Below, in pieces: positions 11,477 through 19,380 of a DNA stretch of 64,000 nt. Where the stretch lies: assembly GCF_000013565.1 (NCBI RefSeq), contig NC_007802.1, positions 3,410,001 through 3,474,000 of the forward strand, read 5' to 3'. Under the pieces are notes generated by a model. That model searched no databases, was not told where the DNA came from, and worked only from the letters and a program-made list of their open reading frames with translations. Position 1 is the first letter of the stretch. Every line of letters begins with the position of its first letter. Source of the DNA: Jannaschia sp. CCS1. Its GTDB lineage: Bacteria > Pseudomonadota > Alphaproteobacteria > Rhodobacterales > Rhodobacteraceae. Made by a program: the position numbers and the translations under genes.

Positions 11477-11932
11477 ATGACTTTGCACCGCTTGATACTG
11501 ATTGCGCTTCTGGCTTTGACCCCGGCGGGAGCCATGGCCCAAGACACCACCGATCCGGCGACGGAGGCCGTCGATCCCCTCGCCCCCCAATCCCCGGATG
11601 GGCTGACACTGGAAGATTTCCGATGGATCGCACGGCCCATTATCATCTTTGCGGATACGCCCGCCGATCCCCGCGTGGCCGAACAATTGGCCCTTCTGGC
11701 CGAGCGTCCTGCGGCTTTGTTGGAGCGCGACGTGGTCATCATTGTGGATACCGACCCTGGCGCCCGGTCAGCCATCCGCACGGCGTTGCGCCCACGCGGG
11801 TTTTCCATCGTTGTCCTGGCCAAAGATGGCACCGTCGGGCTGCGCCGTCCGGCCCTGCGCGATGTGCGCGAAATCGTGCGGGCCATCGACAATTTCCAAC
11901 TGCGCCAGGAAGAGCTGAGCCGCGGGGGCTGA
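11477..11932 (+). CDS. DUF4174-like secreted protein
   Basis: This 151-residue protein has a signal peptide (about residues 1-21, ending AGAMA-Q). A domain of about 110 residues begins near LEDFRWIARPIIIFADTP. The pattern of strand, IIIVDTDP and SIVVLAKDGTVGLRRP is typical of DUF4174, a thioredoxin-fold-like family without catalytic cysteines. GGAG lies 5 bases before ATG 11477, so this start is preferred to ATG 11474. It is transcribed against its neighbours, between the mutase and pccA genes. Confidence 0.75.
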   Translation: MTLHRLILIALLALTPAGAMAQDTTDPATEAVDPLAPQSPDGLTLEDFRWIARPIIIFADTPADPRVAEQLALLAERPAALLERDVVIIVDTDPGARSAIRTALRPRGFSIVVLAKDGTVGLRRPALRDVREIVRAIDNFQLRQEELSRGG

Positions 11933-11974
11933 GCGCCTGATTGAGTGGTATGACGGCCCGCGCGGGTCATGGCG

Positions 11975-14017
11975 TTATTCGAACTCCATGATGATTTCGT
12001 CCACGGCCAGGCTATCGCCCGCACCCGCATTGATTTTGGCGACCACGCCCTTGCGCTCGGCCCGCAGGATGTTTTCCATCTTCATCGCCTCCACGGTGCA
12101 TAGCGCCTGGCCTTCCTGCACCGCGTCCCCTTCGTCGACGTCGATCTTCACCACCAGGCCCGGCATCGGGCAAAGCAGCAGCTTGGATGTGTCCGGCGCG
12201 ACCTTCTCCGGCATCAGATTGGCCAGTTCCGCCTGACGCGGGGTGCGCACGAAAACCTGAAGATCCGCACCACGGGTGCGCAGGCGAAAGCCCCCCGGGC
12301 GCTTGCCAACCTTGAGGACAAGCGGCGCGTCGTCGACCGTGAGCCGCGCCAGCTGGTCGCCCGGGGTCCAGTCCGACGTGATCCGCAGCGCGTCACCATT
12401 GATCGTGACCGTGGCCCCGTCGTGGTCGGCATCGATTGTGGCCTCAAACGATTGGCCCTGCAGCGAGACGACCCAGTCAGCCCCAACGCGACGCTCATGA
12501 TTGTCCATGCGGCCCGAAACGCGGGTGCGGCGGATCTCGGCCACACGGTGCATGGCTGCCGCCGCCGCCGCTACACGGGTCAGATCGGCGTCCGACAGGG
12601 TCACTCCGTCAAATCCATCGGGATATTCCTCGGCAATGAAGGCCGTGGTGATGTCGCCTGCCGCGAATTTCTCATGGTCCATGACAGCAGAGAGGAAGGG
12701 GAGGTTGTGGCCGATCCCTTCCAGCTCAAACCCGTCCAGCGCCACGCGCATCGCCTCAATCGCCGTCGCGCGATCCTTGCCCCAGGTGCAGAGCTTGGCG
12801 ATCATCGGATCGTAGTACATGGAGATCTCGCCGCCTTCAAAGACTCCGGTGTCGTTGCGCACGGCCGTGGGGCCGCTCTTTGCGTCGCCCTGCCACTTTC
12901 CGGTCTCATGCAAGGGACCTGCGGCCACCTCCGCTGGCGGGCGATAACGGGTCAGTCGCCCGATGGAGGGCAGGAAGTTGCGGTACGGATCTTCGGCATA
13001 AAGGCGGGATTCCATCGCCCACCCGGTCAGCGTGACGTCGCCCTGCGCCATGTCCAGCGTCTCGCCCGCCGCGACACGGATCATCTGCTCGACCAGATCG
13101 ACGCCGGTGATCAACTCCGTCACCGGGTGTTCCACCTGCAAGCGGGTGTTCATCTCCAGGAAGTAGAAATTGCGGTCGCCGTCGACGATGAATTCCACGG
13201 TGCCCGCGCTGGTATAGCCAACCGCCTGCACCAAACTGACGGCCTGTTCGCCCATGGCCTTGCGGGTTGCCTCATCCAGAAACGGCGACGGCGCCTCTTC
13301 GATAACCTTCTGGTTGCGGCGCTGGATGGAGCATTCGCGCTCGCCCAGATAGATCGCATTGCCGTGCTGGTCGGCCAAGACCTGGATCTCAATATGGCGG
13401 GGCTGGGTGACGAATTTCTCGATGAACATGCGGTCATCGCCAAAACTGCTGGCGGCCTCGTTTTTCGAGGCCTGGAACCCCTCGGCCACTTCGTCCTCAG
13501 ACCACGCGATCCGCATACCCTTGCCGCCGCCACCCGCGCTGGCCTTCAACATCACCGGGTAGCCGATTTCGCCGGAAATCCTGATTGCTTCTGCCGCATC
13601 TTCAATCAACCCCATATGGCCGGGGACAGTGGAAACGCCCGCATCCTGAGCGATCTTCTTGGAGGTGATTTTGTCGCCCATCTTTTCGATCGCGCCTGCG
13701 GGCGGGCCGATAAAGGCCACACCCTCGGCCTCCAGCGCTTCGGCGAACTTCATGTTTTCACTCAGAAAACCATAGCCAGGATGAACAGCATCCGCGCCCG
13801 TATCCCGGATCGCCTGCATGATCTTGTCGATCACGATGTAACTCTCGGAGGCCGGCGGCGGGCCGATATGCACGGCCTCATCGGCCATCTTCACATGCAG
13901 CGCGTTGCGATCCGCGTCTGAATAGACCGCGACCGTGGGGATGCCCATGCGCCGGGCGGTCTTGATGACGCGGCAGGCGATCTCACCGCGATTGGCGATC
14001 AGCAGTTTCTTGAACAT
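11975..14017 (-). CDS. pccA: Propionyl-CoA carboxylase alpha subunit (biotin carboxylase + BCCP)
   Basis: It carboxylates its own biotin using ATP and bicarbonate, then hands the carboxyl to PccB to make methylmalonyl-CoA. In 680 residues: the biotin carboxylase N-domain from MFKKLLIANRGEIACRV, the ATP-grasp loop KASAGGGGKGMRI near 160, active-site EMNTRLQVEHPVTE near 285, a linker/BT domain, and a biotinyl domain with EAMKMEN whose Lys is about residue 646. It is separated from pccB by 2.3 kb of small genes, a common arrangement in Rhodobacterales. The small lipoprotein gene lies 117 bases upstream. Confidence 0.97.
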   Translation of the reverse strand: MFKKLLIANRGEIACRVIKTARRMGIPTVAVYSDADRNALHVKMADEAVHIGPPPASESYIVIDKIMQAIRDTGADAVHPGYGFLSENMKFAEALEAEGVAFIGPPAGAIEKMGDKITSKKIAQDAGVSTVPGHMGLIEDAAEAIRISGEIGYPVMLKASAGGGGKGMRIAWSEDEVAEGFQASKNEAASSFGDDRMFIEKFVTQPRHIEIQVLADQHGNAIYLGERECSIQRRNQKVIEEAPSPFLDEATRKAMGEQAVSLVQAVGYTSAGTVEFIVDGDRNFYFLEMNTRLQVEHPVTELITGVDLVEQMIRVAAGETLDMAQGDVTLTGWAMESRLYAEDPYRNFLPSIGRLTRYRPPAEVAAGPLHETGKWQGDAKSGPTAVRNDTGVFEGGEISMYYDPMIAKLCTWGKDRATAIEAMRVALDGFELEGIGHNLPFLSAVMDHEKFAAGDITTAFIAEEYPDGFDGVTLSDADLTRVAAAAAAMHRVAEIRRTRVSGRMDNHERRVGADWVVSLQGQSFEATIDADHDGATVTINGDALRITSDWTPGDQLARLTVDDAPLVLKVGKRPGGFRLRTRGADLQVFVRTPRQAELANLMPEKVAPDTSKLLLCPMPGLVVKIDVDEGDAVQEGQALCTVEAMKMENILRAERKGVVAKINAGAGDSLAVDEIIMEFE

Positions 14018-14134
14018 ATAGTGCTTCCTTCCCAGCGGAGGTGTGATCTCCGCACAACGCAGAAGACCGCGCTGGCGGCGCGGCCTGTAGGGTTTGAAAT
14101 CAGGTGTGTGACGGGCGCTAGGTCCCGGCGATTG

Positions 14135-14341
14135 TTACCGGCAGATGCGCGTGAACTCATCACAGACCGCGCCAACCGCAGCCCCTGCCGCGGCACCGGT
14201 GACAACACTGCCGCCCACGGCTGCCGCGGTAACACCGCCTGCAACCGCCCCGACGCCCGCGCGTTCGAGATCAGAGTTGACGCAGCCGGTAACCGCGAGA
14301 CTGGCCGCGAAAAGGGCCGTGAGCGTGAATGTGGTCCGCAT
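14135..14341 (-). CDS. Small glycine-zipper lipoprotein
   Basis: The 68-residue product has a lipoprotein signal ending at the lipobox VTGC (Cys near residue 20). Next comes an Ala/Gly-rich stretch GAVAGGVTAAAVGGSVVTGA, a glycine zipper that often inserts in or spans membranes, and a short tail with two cysteines. AGGAG lies about 10 bases before the ATG. It lies between the hypothetical gene at 14679-15068 and pccA. The function is unknown. Confidence 0.75.
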   Translation of the reverse strand: MRTTFTLTALFAASLAVTGCVNSDLERAGVGAVAGGVTAAAVGGSVVTGAAAGAAVGAVCDEFTRICR

Positions 14342-14475
14342 TTTGAGAGGTCTCCTGTCGATATGCCGTTTCGGACATAGCCTACGCCGATTGGCCGGGC
14401 TGACGAGCAGAAGCTGCCCAACGGGCCGGAACCGGCGGAAAAGCGTGCCGCTACAGGGGGCATCCCACGGGGTAT

Positions 14476-14513
14476 AAAAAAAGGCGGTCGCGCCGAATGA
14501 ACGACCGACCGCC
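14476..14513 (-). terminator. Rho-independent terminator (minus strand)
   Basis: Read on the minus strand, GGCGGTCG, an 11- to 15-base loop and the complement CGACCGCC are followed by a run of seven or more T. It ends the transcript carrying the hypothetical gene 14679-15068 and separates it from the lipoprotein gene and pccA. Confidence 0.85.
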
Positions 14514-14678
14514 CTATAGGGGAAGGGTAACACGTCTTGTGGGTGTCGGCCGCATAGAAACTGGGGACAGTGGCCGACCCGCCTAAGATGGCAGCTTTCG
14601 CGCGCAGGAAAAGATGCGCGCGCGCCAAAAGGCTTATCTGCGCGGCGACCCGCTCAACAAGGTTAACGACGGGCGGGA
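14514..14678 (-). other. Gene-free stretch with two further stem-loops (structured 3' UTR or small RNA candidate)
   Basis: The 336 bases between the genes ending at 14679 and starting at 14341 hold no convincing coding sequence. On the minus strand there are three successive hairpins. One is a GCGCGC stem around 14600-14630, one pairs GTCGGCC with GGCCGAC at 14545-14551 and 14572-14578, and the last is the terminator at 14476-14513. This is either a structured 3' UTR or a processed small RNA; the sequence does not decide. Confidence 0.4.
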
Positions 14679-15068
14679 TCATGCCGATCCTCCCCGTGTC
14701 GGGCCGCCCTCCCAGACCCCGGTGCCGTCAAACGCTTCGGGAAAGGAGGCGCGGGCGCGGTTCACATCAATCTTCAGCAGGGCGTCATAGCTTTCGGGAT
14801 CAAACGGATCTTCCGCCGGAATCACTTCGCGCCCGAACAGCCAGCTCAGGCGCCCCGCGTCGAGGTTGCCGCGCTCGAACGGGTCGTCACCGAAGTAAAG
14901 CCAGAGCGCTTCCATGAACCCGCTGTCGGCCCGACGATCCGGGGGGCGACGGTCGGCGTAGCGCTCGCGCGCAATCAGCTTCGTCGCGCCCGACTTGTTG
15001 TCGCGACGGATGGTGAATTGGAACTCGCTGGACGGCAGACGCCCGGGAAAGCCACGGTGTTTCAGCAT
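14679..15068 (-). CDS. Conserved hypothetical protein in the pcc region
   Basis: This 129-residue, charged, soluble protein has no signal peptide or membrane segment. The core (residues 12-110) reads as a regular fold with FQFTIRRDN, a GFMEALWLYFGDDPFERGN segment and a DPFDPESYDALLKIDVNRA segment. I do not recognise the family. ATG 15068 is chosen although the ribosome site is weak; an ATG at 15152 would add 28 residues of low-complexity sequence crossing a GC-rich hairpin. Confidence 0.62.
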   Translation of the reverse strand: MLKHRGFPGRLPSSEFQFTIRRDNKSGATKLIARERYADRRPPDRRADSGFMEALWLYFGDDPFERGNLDAGRLSWLFGREVIPAEDPFDPESYDALLKIDVNRARASFPEAFDGTGVWEGGPTRGGSA

Positions 15069-15512
15069 GGGAAGGCCCCCGCCAATCGGGGGGAGATGTA
15101 CCGGACGAGACCGAGGCCCCGTCCGGCTAGAGGGAATGTCCTGCTCTGGCACTCTGGGGGAATGTGCCTTAGGACCTGCCGTTTCGACTGACGCGGTGTC
15201 TGCAATGCCGCCTGAGCCGTTTTCTTCTTCTTTTTGCCTCGCGGTGTGACCGGGCCTGGAGCCGTAAGGCCCTTAGACCCGGGCACGATCCGAGGTACAG
15301 CTGCGTTGGTGCAGCTGTGAATAACGTTACATGGGCTGTGGCGTTCTCCACAGGCTTTTCCACAAGAAAGATCGGCGTGTGACTCAGATGCATCACTTGA
15401 TTCATCACATGAAGAATGAAGCGCAAACATCTGAATCATAACATGTTCTCTAATCGTTCGCCTAAGCAGGTGGCGCATAGGATCAACGTCATACGAACAG
15501 GCAGAACGGTCA
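15069..15512. other. 444-base gene-free region with DnaA-box-like and GANTC sites
   Basis: No coding sequence is convincing here. An 8-bp stem hairpin sits at 15297-15318. Three near-consensus DnaA boxes follow: 15316-15324 (reverse of TTATTCACA), TTCTCCACA at 15344-15352 and TTTTCCACA at 15356-15364. Three GANTC methylation sites occur at 15381, 15399 and 15433 in an AT-richer stretch. A GGGCCT/AGGCCC hairpin is at 15252-15272. The promoter of the gene at 14679-15068 should also lie here. See findings. Confidence 0.55.
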
Positions 15513-15938
15513 CTAGAGAAGCTCCCAGATGCAGGTGCCGTCGCCCTCGGAATACGCCTCGATGGATTGGGTGATCCCGGGCGCAGGCTCTCCGCGCACG
15601 AAGGGGCGTTCCATGATCTGCACAATGATCCGTGTCGGGCGCGGCTCCTTGTCCAGGGTTGGCAGCCCCCAGGTCTCGCAGACCCAGTCGTGGTCCTCGT
15701 GGTCGGCACGGGCGCCCCCGTCGGCAAGCGTCGCATCCAGCGTTCGGACAACCACCCAAACGTCACCCGATGGCTGTTCTTCATAGATCACATCGCAAAG
15801 CGTCAAATCGTGACCCGAGGGCGCTTGCAGGACCGCATCTTCCGTACAGATCTGCGCCACGGCGGGGCCGCGCTGAAACAGGAAAACCGCGCTCGCGGCA
15901 ACCACCAGGGTCAGGATGATAAGTACATTTCGCAGCAT
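15513..15938 (-). CDS. Uncharacterised exported protein (DUF6497-like)
   Basis: The 141-residue protein has an N-terminal hydrophobic segment (about residues 3-22) acting as signal or anchor. Four cysteines are spread over the mature domain (CTED, LCDV, CETW, CIWEL), consistent with disulfides in the periplasm. I associate it with a Rhodobacterales family tentatively recalled as DUF6497. Its ATG shares one base with the stop of the gene upstream (TGATG), so it is the third gene of a pccB-led operon. Confidence 0.72.
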   Translation of the reverse strand: MLRNVLIILTLVVAASAVFLFQRGPAVAQICTEDAVLQAPSGHDLTLCDVIYEEQPSGDVWVVVRTLDATLADGGARADHEDHDWVCETWGLPTLDKEPRPTRIIVQIMERPFVRGEPAPGITQSIEAYSEGDGTCIWELL

Positions 15939-16285
15939 CAGCTCCGCCTCGCATTGGCAACCCAGCGCGTGCGCAGGTCGGGGTCATTCAACAGATCTGA
16001 AACAGACGCGCGGGCACGATCCGTGATCGGACCCTCAACCGCCCCACCCGCCAATATCGCCACGCCGCCCGGCTGTGTGGTCACGCGAACGGCAGGACAG
16101 AACCCGCGCAGGCGCTGCAGTTTGCGCCACATATCCTGACGGATCTGGTGCGCGATCAATGACCGCGCCAAATCTTCGCCCGGAAGGAACGTCACCTCGG
16201 CCAGGTCAAACCGGGCCGTGCGCTTGCGGGACAGCGTCAGCGTGTCCCCGTCCCGCGCGATATGCCATCCGTTCTTCGCCCTCAT
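15938..16285 (-). CDS. Small conserved protein encoded between pccB and the DUF6497-like gene
   Basis: The product has 115 residues, is basic and soluble, and has no signal peptide. It contains a strand-rich start ([32 protein letters not shown] spread over residues 6-37) and a helical middle with [14 protein letters not shown]. The family is not recognised. It starts within pccB's stop (ATGA overlap) and ends in a TGATG overlap with the next gene, so it is translationally coupled on both sides. A link to the carboxylase is inferred from this position only. Confidence 0.75.
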   Translation of the reverse strand: MRAKNGWHIARDGDTLTLSRKRTARFDLAEVTFLPGEDLARSLIAHQIRQDMWRKLQRLRGFCPAVRVTTQPGGVAILAGGAVEGPITDRARASVSDLLNDPDLRTRWVANARRS

Positions 16286-17814
16286 AGCGGGATATTGTCG
16301 TGTTTTTTCCACGGCATCTTCTTTTCCTTGCGTCGAAGCGCGGCAAAGGCGCGGCACACACGTCTGCGGGTCGAATGGGGCTGGATCACCTCGTCGATGT
16401 GACCGCGCTCGGCAGCTACGAACGGGTTGGCGAAGCGGTCTTCATATTCCTTGGTGTGGGCGGCGGTCTTGTCGGCATCACCCGCATCCGCGCGGTGCAG
16501 GATCTCCACGGCGCCTTTCGCCCCCATCACCGCGATCTCCGAGGTCGGCCAGGCGTAGTTCACATCGGCGCGCAAATGCTTGGACGCCATCACAACATAC
16601 GCGCCACCATAGGCCTTGCGCGTAATCACGGTCACCTTGGGCACGGTCGCTTCACCATAGGCGAAAAGCAGTTTGGCCCCGTGTTTTATCACGCCGCCAT
16701 ATTCTTGGCTGACCCCGGGCAGAAACCCCGGAACGTCGACAAGCGTCAGGATCGGGATCTCGAAACAGTCACAGAAGCGCACGAACCGCGCACCTTTCCG
16801 GGCCGAGTCGATGTCGAGGACCCCCGCCAGCACCATCGGCTGGTTCGCAACGACGCCGACGGTCTGGCCTTCCAGCCGGATGAACCCGGTCAGGATGTTA
16901 CCGGCGAAATCCTCCTGGATCTCGTAGAAATCCCCCTCATCGGCGAGCTTGGTGATCAGCTCCTTCATGTCATAGGGCTGATTGGGGTTGTCGGGGACAA
17001 GCGTGTCGAGGCTGCTCTCGATCCGGTCGGGGCTGTCGAAAAACGGCCTGACGGGGGGCTTTTCGCGGTTGGACAGCGGCAGGAAGTCGATCAGGCGCCG
17101 CACTTCGCCAAGCGCCTCCACGTCATTTTCAAACGCTCCATCGGCAACTGAGGATTTGCGGGTATGGGTGGACGCCCCGCCCAATTCTTCCGCAGTCACC
17201 ACTTCATTCGTCACGGTTTTCACCACATCGGGGCCGGTCACGAACATGTAAGACGTGTCTTTGACCATGAAGATGAAATCCGTCATGGCGGGGGAATAGA
17301 CCGCCCCACCCGCGCAAGGCCCCATGATCAGGGAGATCTGCGGCACCACGCCGGACGCCTCGATATTGCGCTGGAAGACTTCGCCGTAGGCGGCAAGCGC
17401 ATCGACGCCTTCCTGGATGCGGGCCCCGCCCGAATCGTTGATGCCCACAACAGGCGCGCCATTTTGCACCGCCATGTCCATGATCTTGCAGATCTTCTGG
17501 CCGTGTGTTTCGGAGACCGAGCCGCCGAGCACCGTGAAATCCTGGCTATAGACGTAGACCTGACGCCCATTGACCGTGCCCCAGCCGGTGATCACGCCGT
17601 CGCCGGGCGGACGGTTGGTGGCCATCCCGAATTCCGTCGTGCGATGGGCGACGAACATGTCGTATTCCTCGAAACTGTCCTCGTCGAGAAGCAGTTCGAT
17701 CCGCTCCCGCGCGGTCAGCTTGCCCTTGGCGTGCTGTGCTGCGACGCGCTTTTCGCCACCGCCCGCACGCGCCTGGGCGCGCCGCGCGTCAAGCTGTTCC
17801 AGAATATCGGTCAT
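16282..17814 (-). CDS. pccB: Propionyl-CoA carboxylase beta subunit (carboxyltransferase)
   Basis: It transfers the carboxyl group from biotin on PccA to propionyl-CoA. The 510-residue length is typical of PccB. Family features include [16 protein letters not shown] near 35-50, the GASVSE-type nucleotide region as [15 protein letters not shown], the oxyanion-hole [12 protein letters not shown], and [12 protein letters not shown] in the C-terminal half. GGGAGGG precedes the ATG. It heads a three-gene operon. The 191-base upstream region contains paired TGCAA-type operator candidates (17891-17946). Confidence 0.97.
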   Translation of the reverse strand: MTDILEQLDARRAQARAGGGEKRVAAQHAKGKLTARERIELLLDEDSFEEYDMFVAHRTTEFGMATNRPPGDGVITGWGTVNGRQVYVYSQDFTVLGGSVSETHGQKICKIMDMAVQNGAPVVGINDSGGARIQEGVDALAAYGEVFQRNIEASGVVPQISLIMGPCAGGAVYSPAMTDFIFMVKDTSYMFVTGPDVVKTVTNEVVTAEELGGASTHTRKSSVADGAFENDVEALGEVRRLIDFLPLSNREKPPVRPFFDSPDRIESSLDTLVPDNPNQPYDMKELITKLADEGDFYEIQEDFAGNILTGFIRLEGQTVGVVANQPMVLAGVLDIDSARKGARFVRFCDCFEIPILTLVDVPGFLPGVSQEYGGVIKHGAKLLFAYGEATVPKVTVITRKAYGGAYVVMASKHLRADVNYAWPTSEIAVMGAKGAVEILHRADAGDADKTAAHTKEYEDRFANPFVAAERGHIDEVIQPHSTRRRVCRAFAALRRKEKKMPWKKHDNIPL

Positions 17815-17890
17815 GGGTCGCCCTCCCGGAGCCTGGCCTCTGCCACCTGCCCGCAAAATAGGCGGAGGAACGCCAACCAACCAGCCCGAA

Positions 17891-17946
17891 CATGCATATT
17901 TGCAAATTACTTAGCGAGCTGAACCCACATTCTGCAAAGTTGCATA
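17891..17946. promoter_or_regulatory. Two PccR-type operator candidates upstream of pccB
   Basis: Read on the minus strand, TATGCAACTTTGCAGA (17931-17946) and TTTGCAAATATGCATG (17891-17906) share T(A/T)TGCAA-N-T-(A/T)TGCA. They start exactly 40 bases apart, four helical turns. TTTGCAAA-type motifs are the proposed operator of PccR upstream of pccB in Rhodobacter sphaeroides, and a pccR homologue is encoded 1.4 kb away. Assignment as PccR sites is inference from that knowledge. Confidence 0.65.
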
Positions 17947-18005
17947 ACTTGTATACTTCTCCGACCCCTCTGGACGGCGCGACCGATGGGGCGTAGGCAA
18001 ACGTA

Positions 18006-19223
18006 ATGATGACGGCTTCCCCGGCGCGGTTTCTGGATCGCACCACACCCCCGCATATCTTCACCTTGATCCTCGTCACAGGCCTTGGCGCGCTGTCGAT
18101 GAACATCTTCCTGCCGTCTCTGCCGGCGATGGCGGATTATTTTGACACCGATTACCGCCTGATGCAGCTGTCGGTGTCGCTCTATCTCTTCGTCAATGCC
18201 GGGCTTCAGGTGATCATCGGGCCGATCTCGGATCGCTACGGGCGCAGACCCGTCATTCTCGGCGGCTGCGCGATCTTCCTTCTCGCAACCCTCGGGTGCC
18301 TTCTGGCCAACACCATCGAGGTCTTCCTCGTCTTCCGCATGGTCCAGGCCGTCATCGTCACGGGCCTCGTTCTGGGCCGGGCGGTCGTGCGCGACATGTA
18401 TGACGACCGGGAAGCCGCGTCGCAGATCGGCTACGTCACCATGGGCATGGCCGTGGTCCCGATGATCGGCCCCGGCATCGGCGGCGTCTTGGAAGAGAGT
18501 TTCAGCTGGCACGCCAATTTCGTCCTCCTCTTCATCCTCGGGGCCGCGATCATGGCACTGGTCTGGGCCGACCTCGGCGAAACGGCACGCACCCAAAGCA
18601 CCAGCCTCCGCGCACAGATCCGGGAATATCCCGAACTTCTCGCCTCCCGCCGCTTCTGGGGCTATTGCCTGACAGCCTCCTTCGCGTCGGGCGCGTTCTT
18701 CTCCTATCTCGGCGGGGCACCCTATGTGGGGTCCGAGGTCTTCGGTCTGTCGGCGGCCAAGGTCGGCCTCTACTTCGGCGCGCCGGCCCTCGGCTACTTC
18801 TTTGGCAATTGGATATCGGGGCGATACTCCATGCGTGTCGGCATCAATGGGATGATCCTGTGGGGCTCCATTGCGTCGGCCATCGGGATGGGGCTGTCCC
18901 TTGGCCTGTCACTCCTTGGCTGGCAAACCGCGATCACCTTCTTCGGGTTCATGACCTCCGTGGGTCTGGGCAACGGGATGGTCCTGCCGAACGCGACCTC
19001 GGGTATGCTATCGGTGCGCCCGCATCTGGCGGGCAGCGCGTCGGGCCTTGGCGGCGCAATCATGCTGGCAGGCGGTGGCGCGATGTCCCTTCTGGCCGCA
19101 GCGGTCCTGACCGGCGACCGGGGGGAATTGCCGCTTCTGGTGATCATGTTTGCCACAGCCATCGCAGCGGTCGTGGCGATTGGCTATACGATCCGCAGAG
19201 AGGCGACGCTCACCTCCGATTGA
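18006..19223 (+). CDS. MFS multidrug efflux transporter (Bcr/CflA family)
   Basis: This is a 405-residue, 12-helix proton-coupled exporter. The Bcr/CflA signatures are LPSLPAMADYF in helix 1, GPISDRYGRRPVILGG between helices 2 and 3, and GRAVVRDMYDDREAAS after helix 4. The substrate is not predictable. It is divergent from pccB with 191 bases between starts, so the PccR-like sites could influence it as well. It precedes pccR on the same strand by 157 bases. Confidence 0.92.
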   Translation: MMTASPARFLDRTTPPHIFTLILVTGLGALSMNIFLPSLPAMADYFDTDYRLMQLSVSLYLFVNAGLQVIIGPISDRYGRRPVILGGCAIFLLATLGCLLANTIEVFLVFRMVQAVIVTGLVLGRAVVRDMYDDREAASQIGYVTMGMAVVPMIGPGIGGVLEESFSWHANFVLLFILGAAIMALVWADLGETARTQSTSLRAQIREYPELLASRRFWGYCLTASFASGAFFSYLGGAPYVGSEVFGLSAAKVGLYFGAPALGYFFGNWISGRYSMRVGINGMILWGSIASAIGMGLSLGLSLLGWQTAITFFGFMTSVGLGNGMVLPNATSGMLSVRPHLAGSASGLGGAIMLAGGGAMSLLAAAVLTGDRGELPLLVIMFATAIAAVVAIGYTIRREATLTSD

Positions 19224-19335
19224 CCGCGCAACCTTCACCGGGACGCACCCTGCGGGACGGTGGGAGGGGCGAGGCCTCCGGGTTTTCGCATCGCGAAAAT
19301 CGGGGCCAGCGTCTCCCCCGGCCCTTGCCTCCCCA

Positions 19336-19365
19336 TTTGCAAATCCGCTAATCGAACCTTGCAAA
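19336..19365. promoter_or_regulatory. PccR-type half-sites in front of pccR
   Basis: The palindrome ATTTGCAAAT (TTTGCAAA at 19336-19343) is followed by TTGCAAA at 19359-19365, directly before the pccR ribosome site and ATG (19381). The position suggests autoregulation. The spacing differs from the pairs at pccB (GC-to-GC distance 22 instead of 8). Confidence 0.55.
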
Positions 19366-19380
19366 GCCAGGAGCCCCGTC

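Noticed and set aside
10417-12030. The full 537-codon extension of the sulfotransferase-like frame
   Set aside because: The extra N-terminal part is the shadow of the 3' end of pccA and of the DUF4174-like gene; ATG 11331 has a ribosome site and starts the conserved fold.
13999-14682. A 227-codon minus-strand frame starting in an ATGA overlap with the hypothetical gene at 14679
   Set aside because: It runs through a strong terminator, across the lipoprotein gene and into pccA, and its composition is not protein-like. Only the ATGA overlap speaks for it.
15252-15272. GGGCCT/AGGCCC hairpin as a terminator for the pccB operon
   Set aside because: No T run follows on either strand, so it is not a standard rho-independent terminator.
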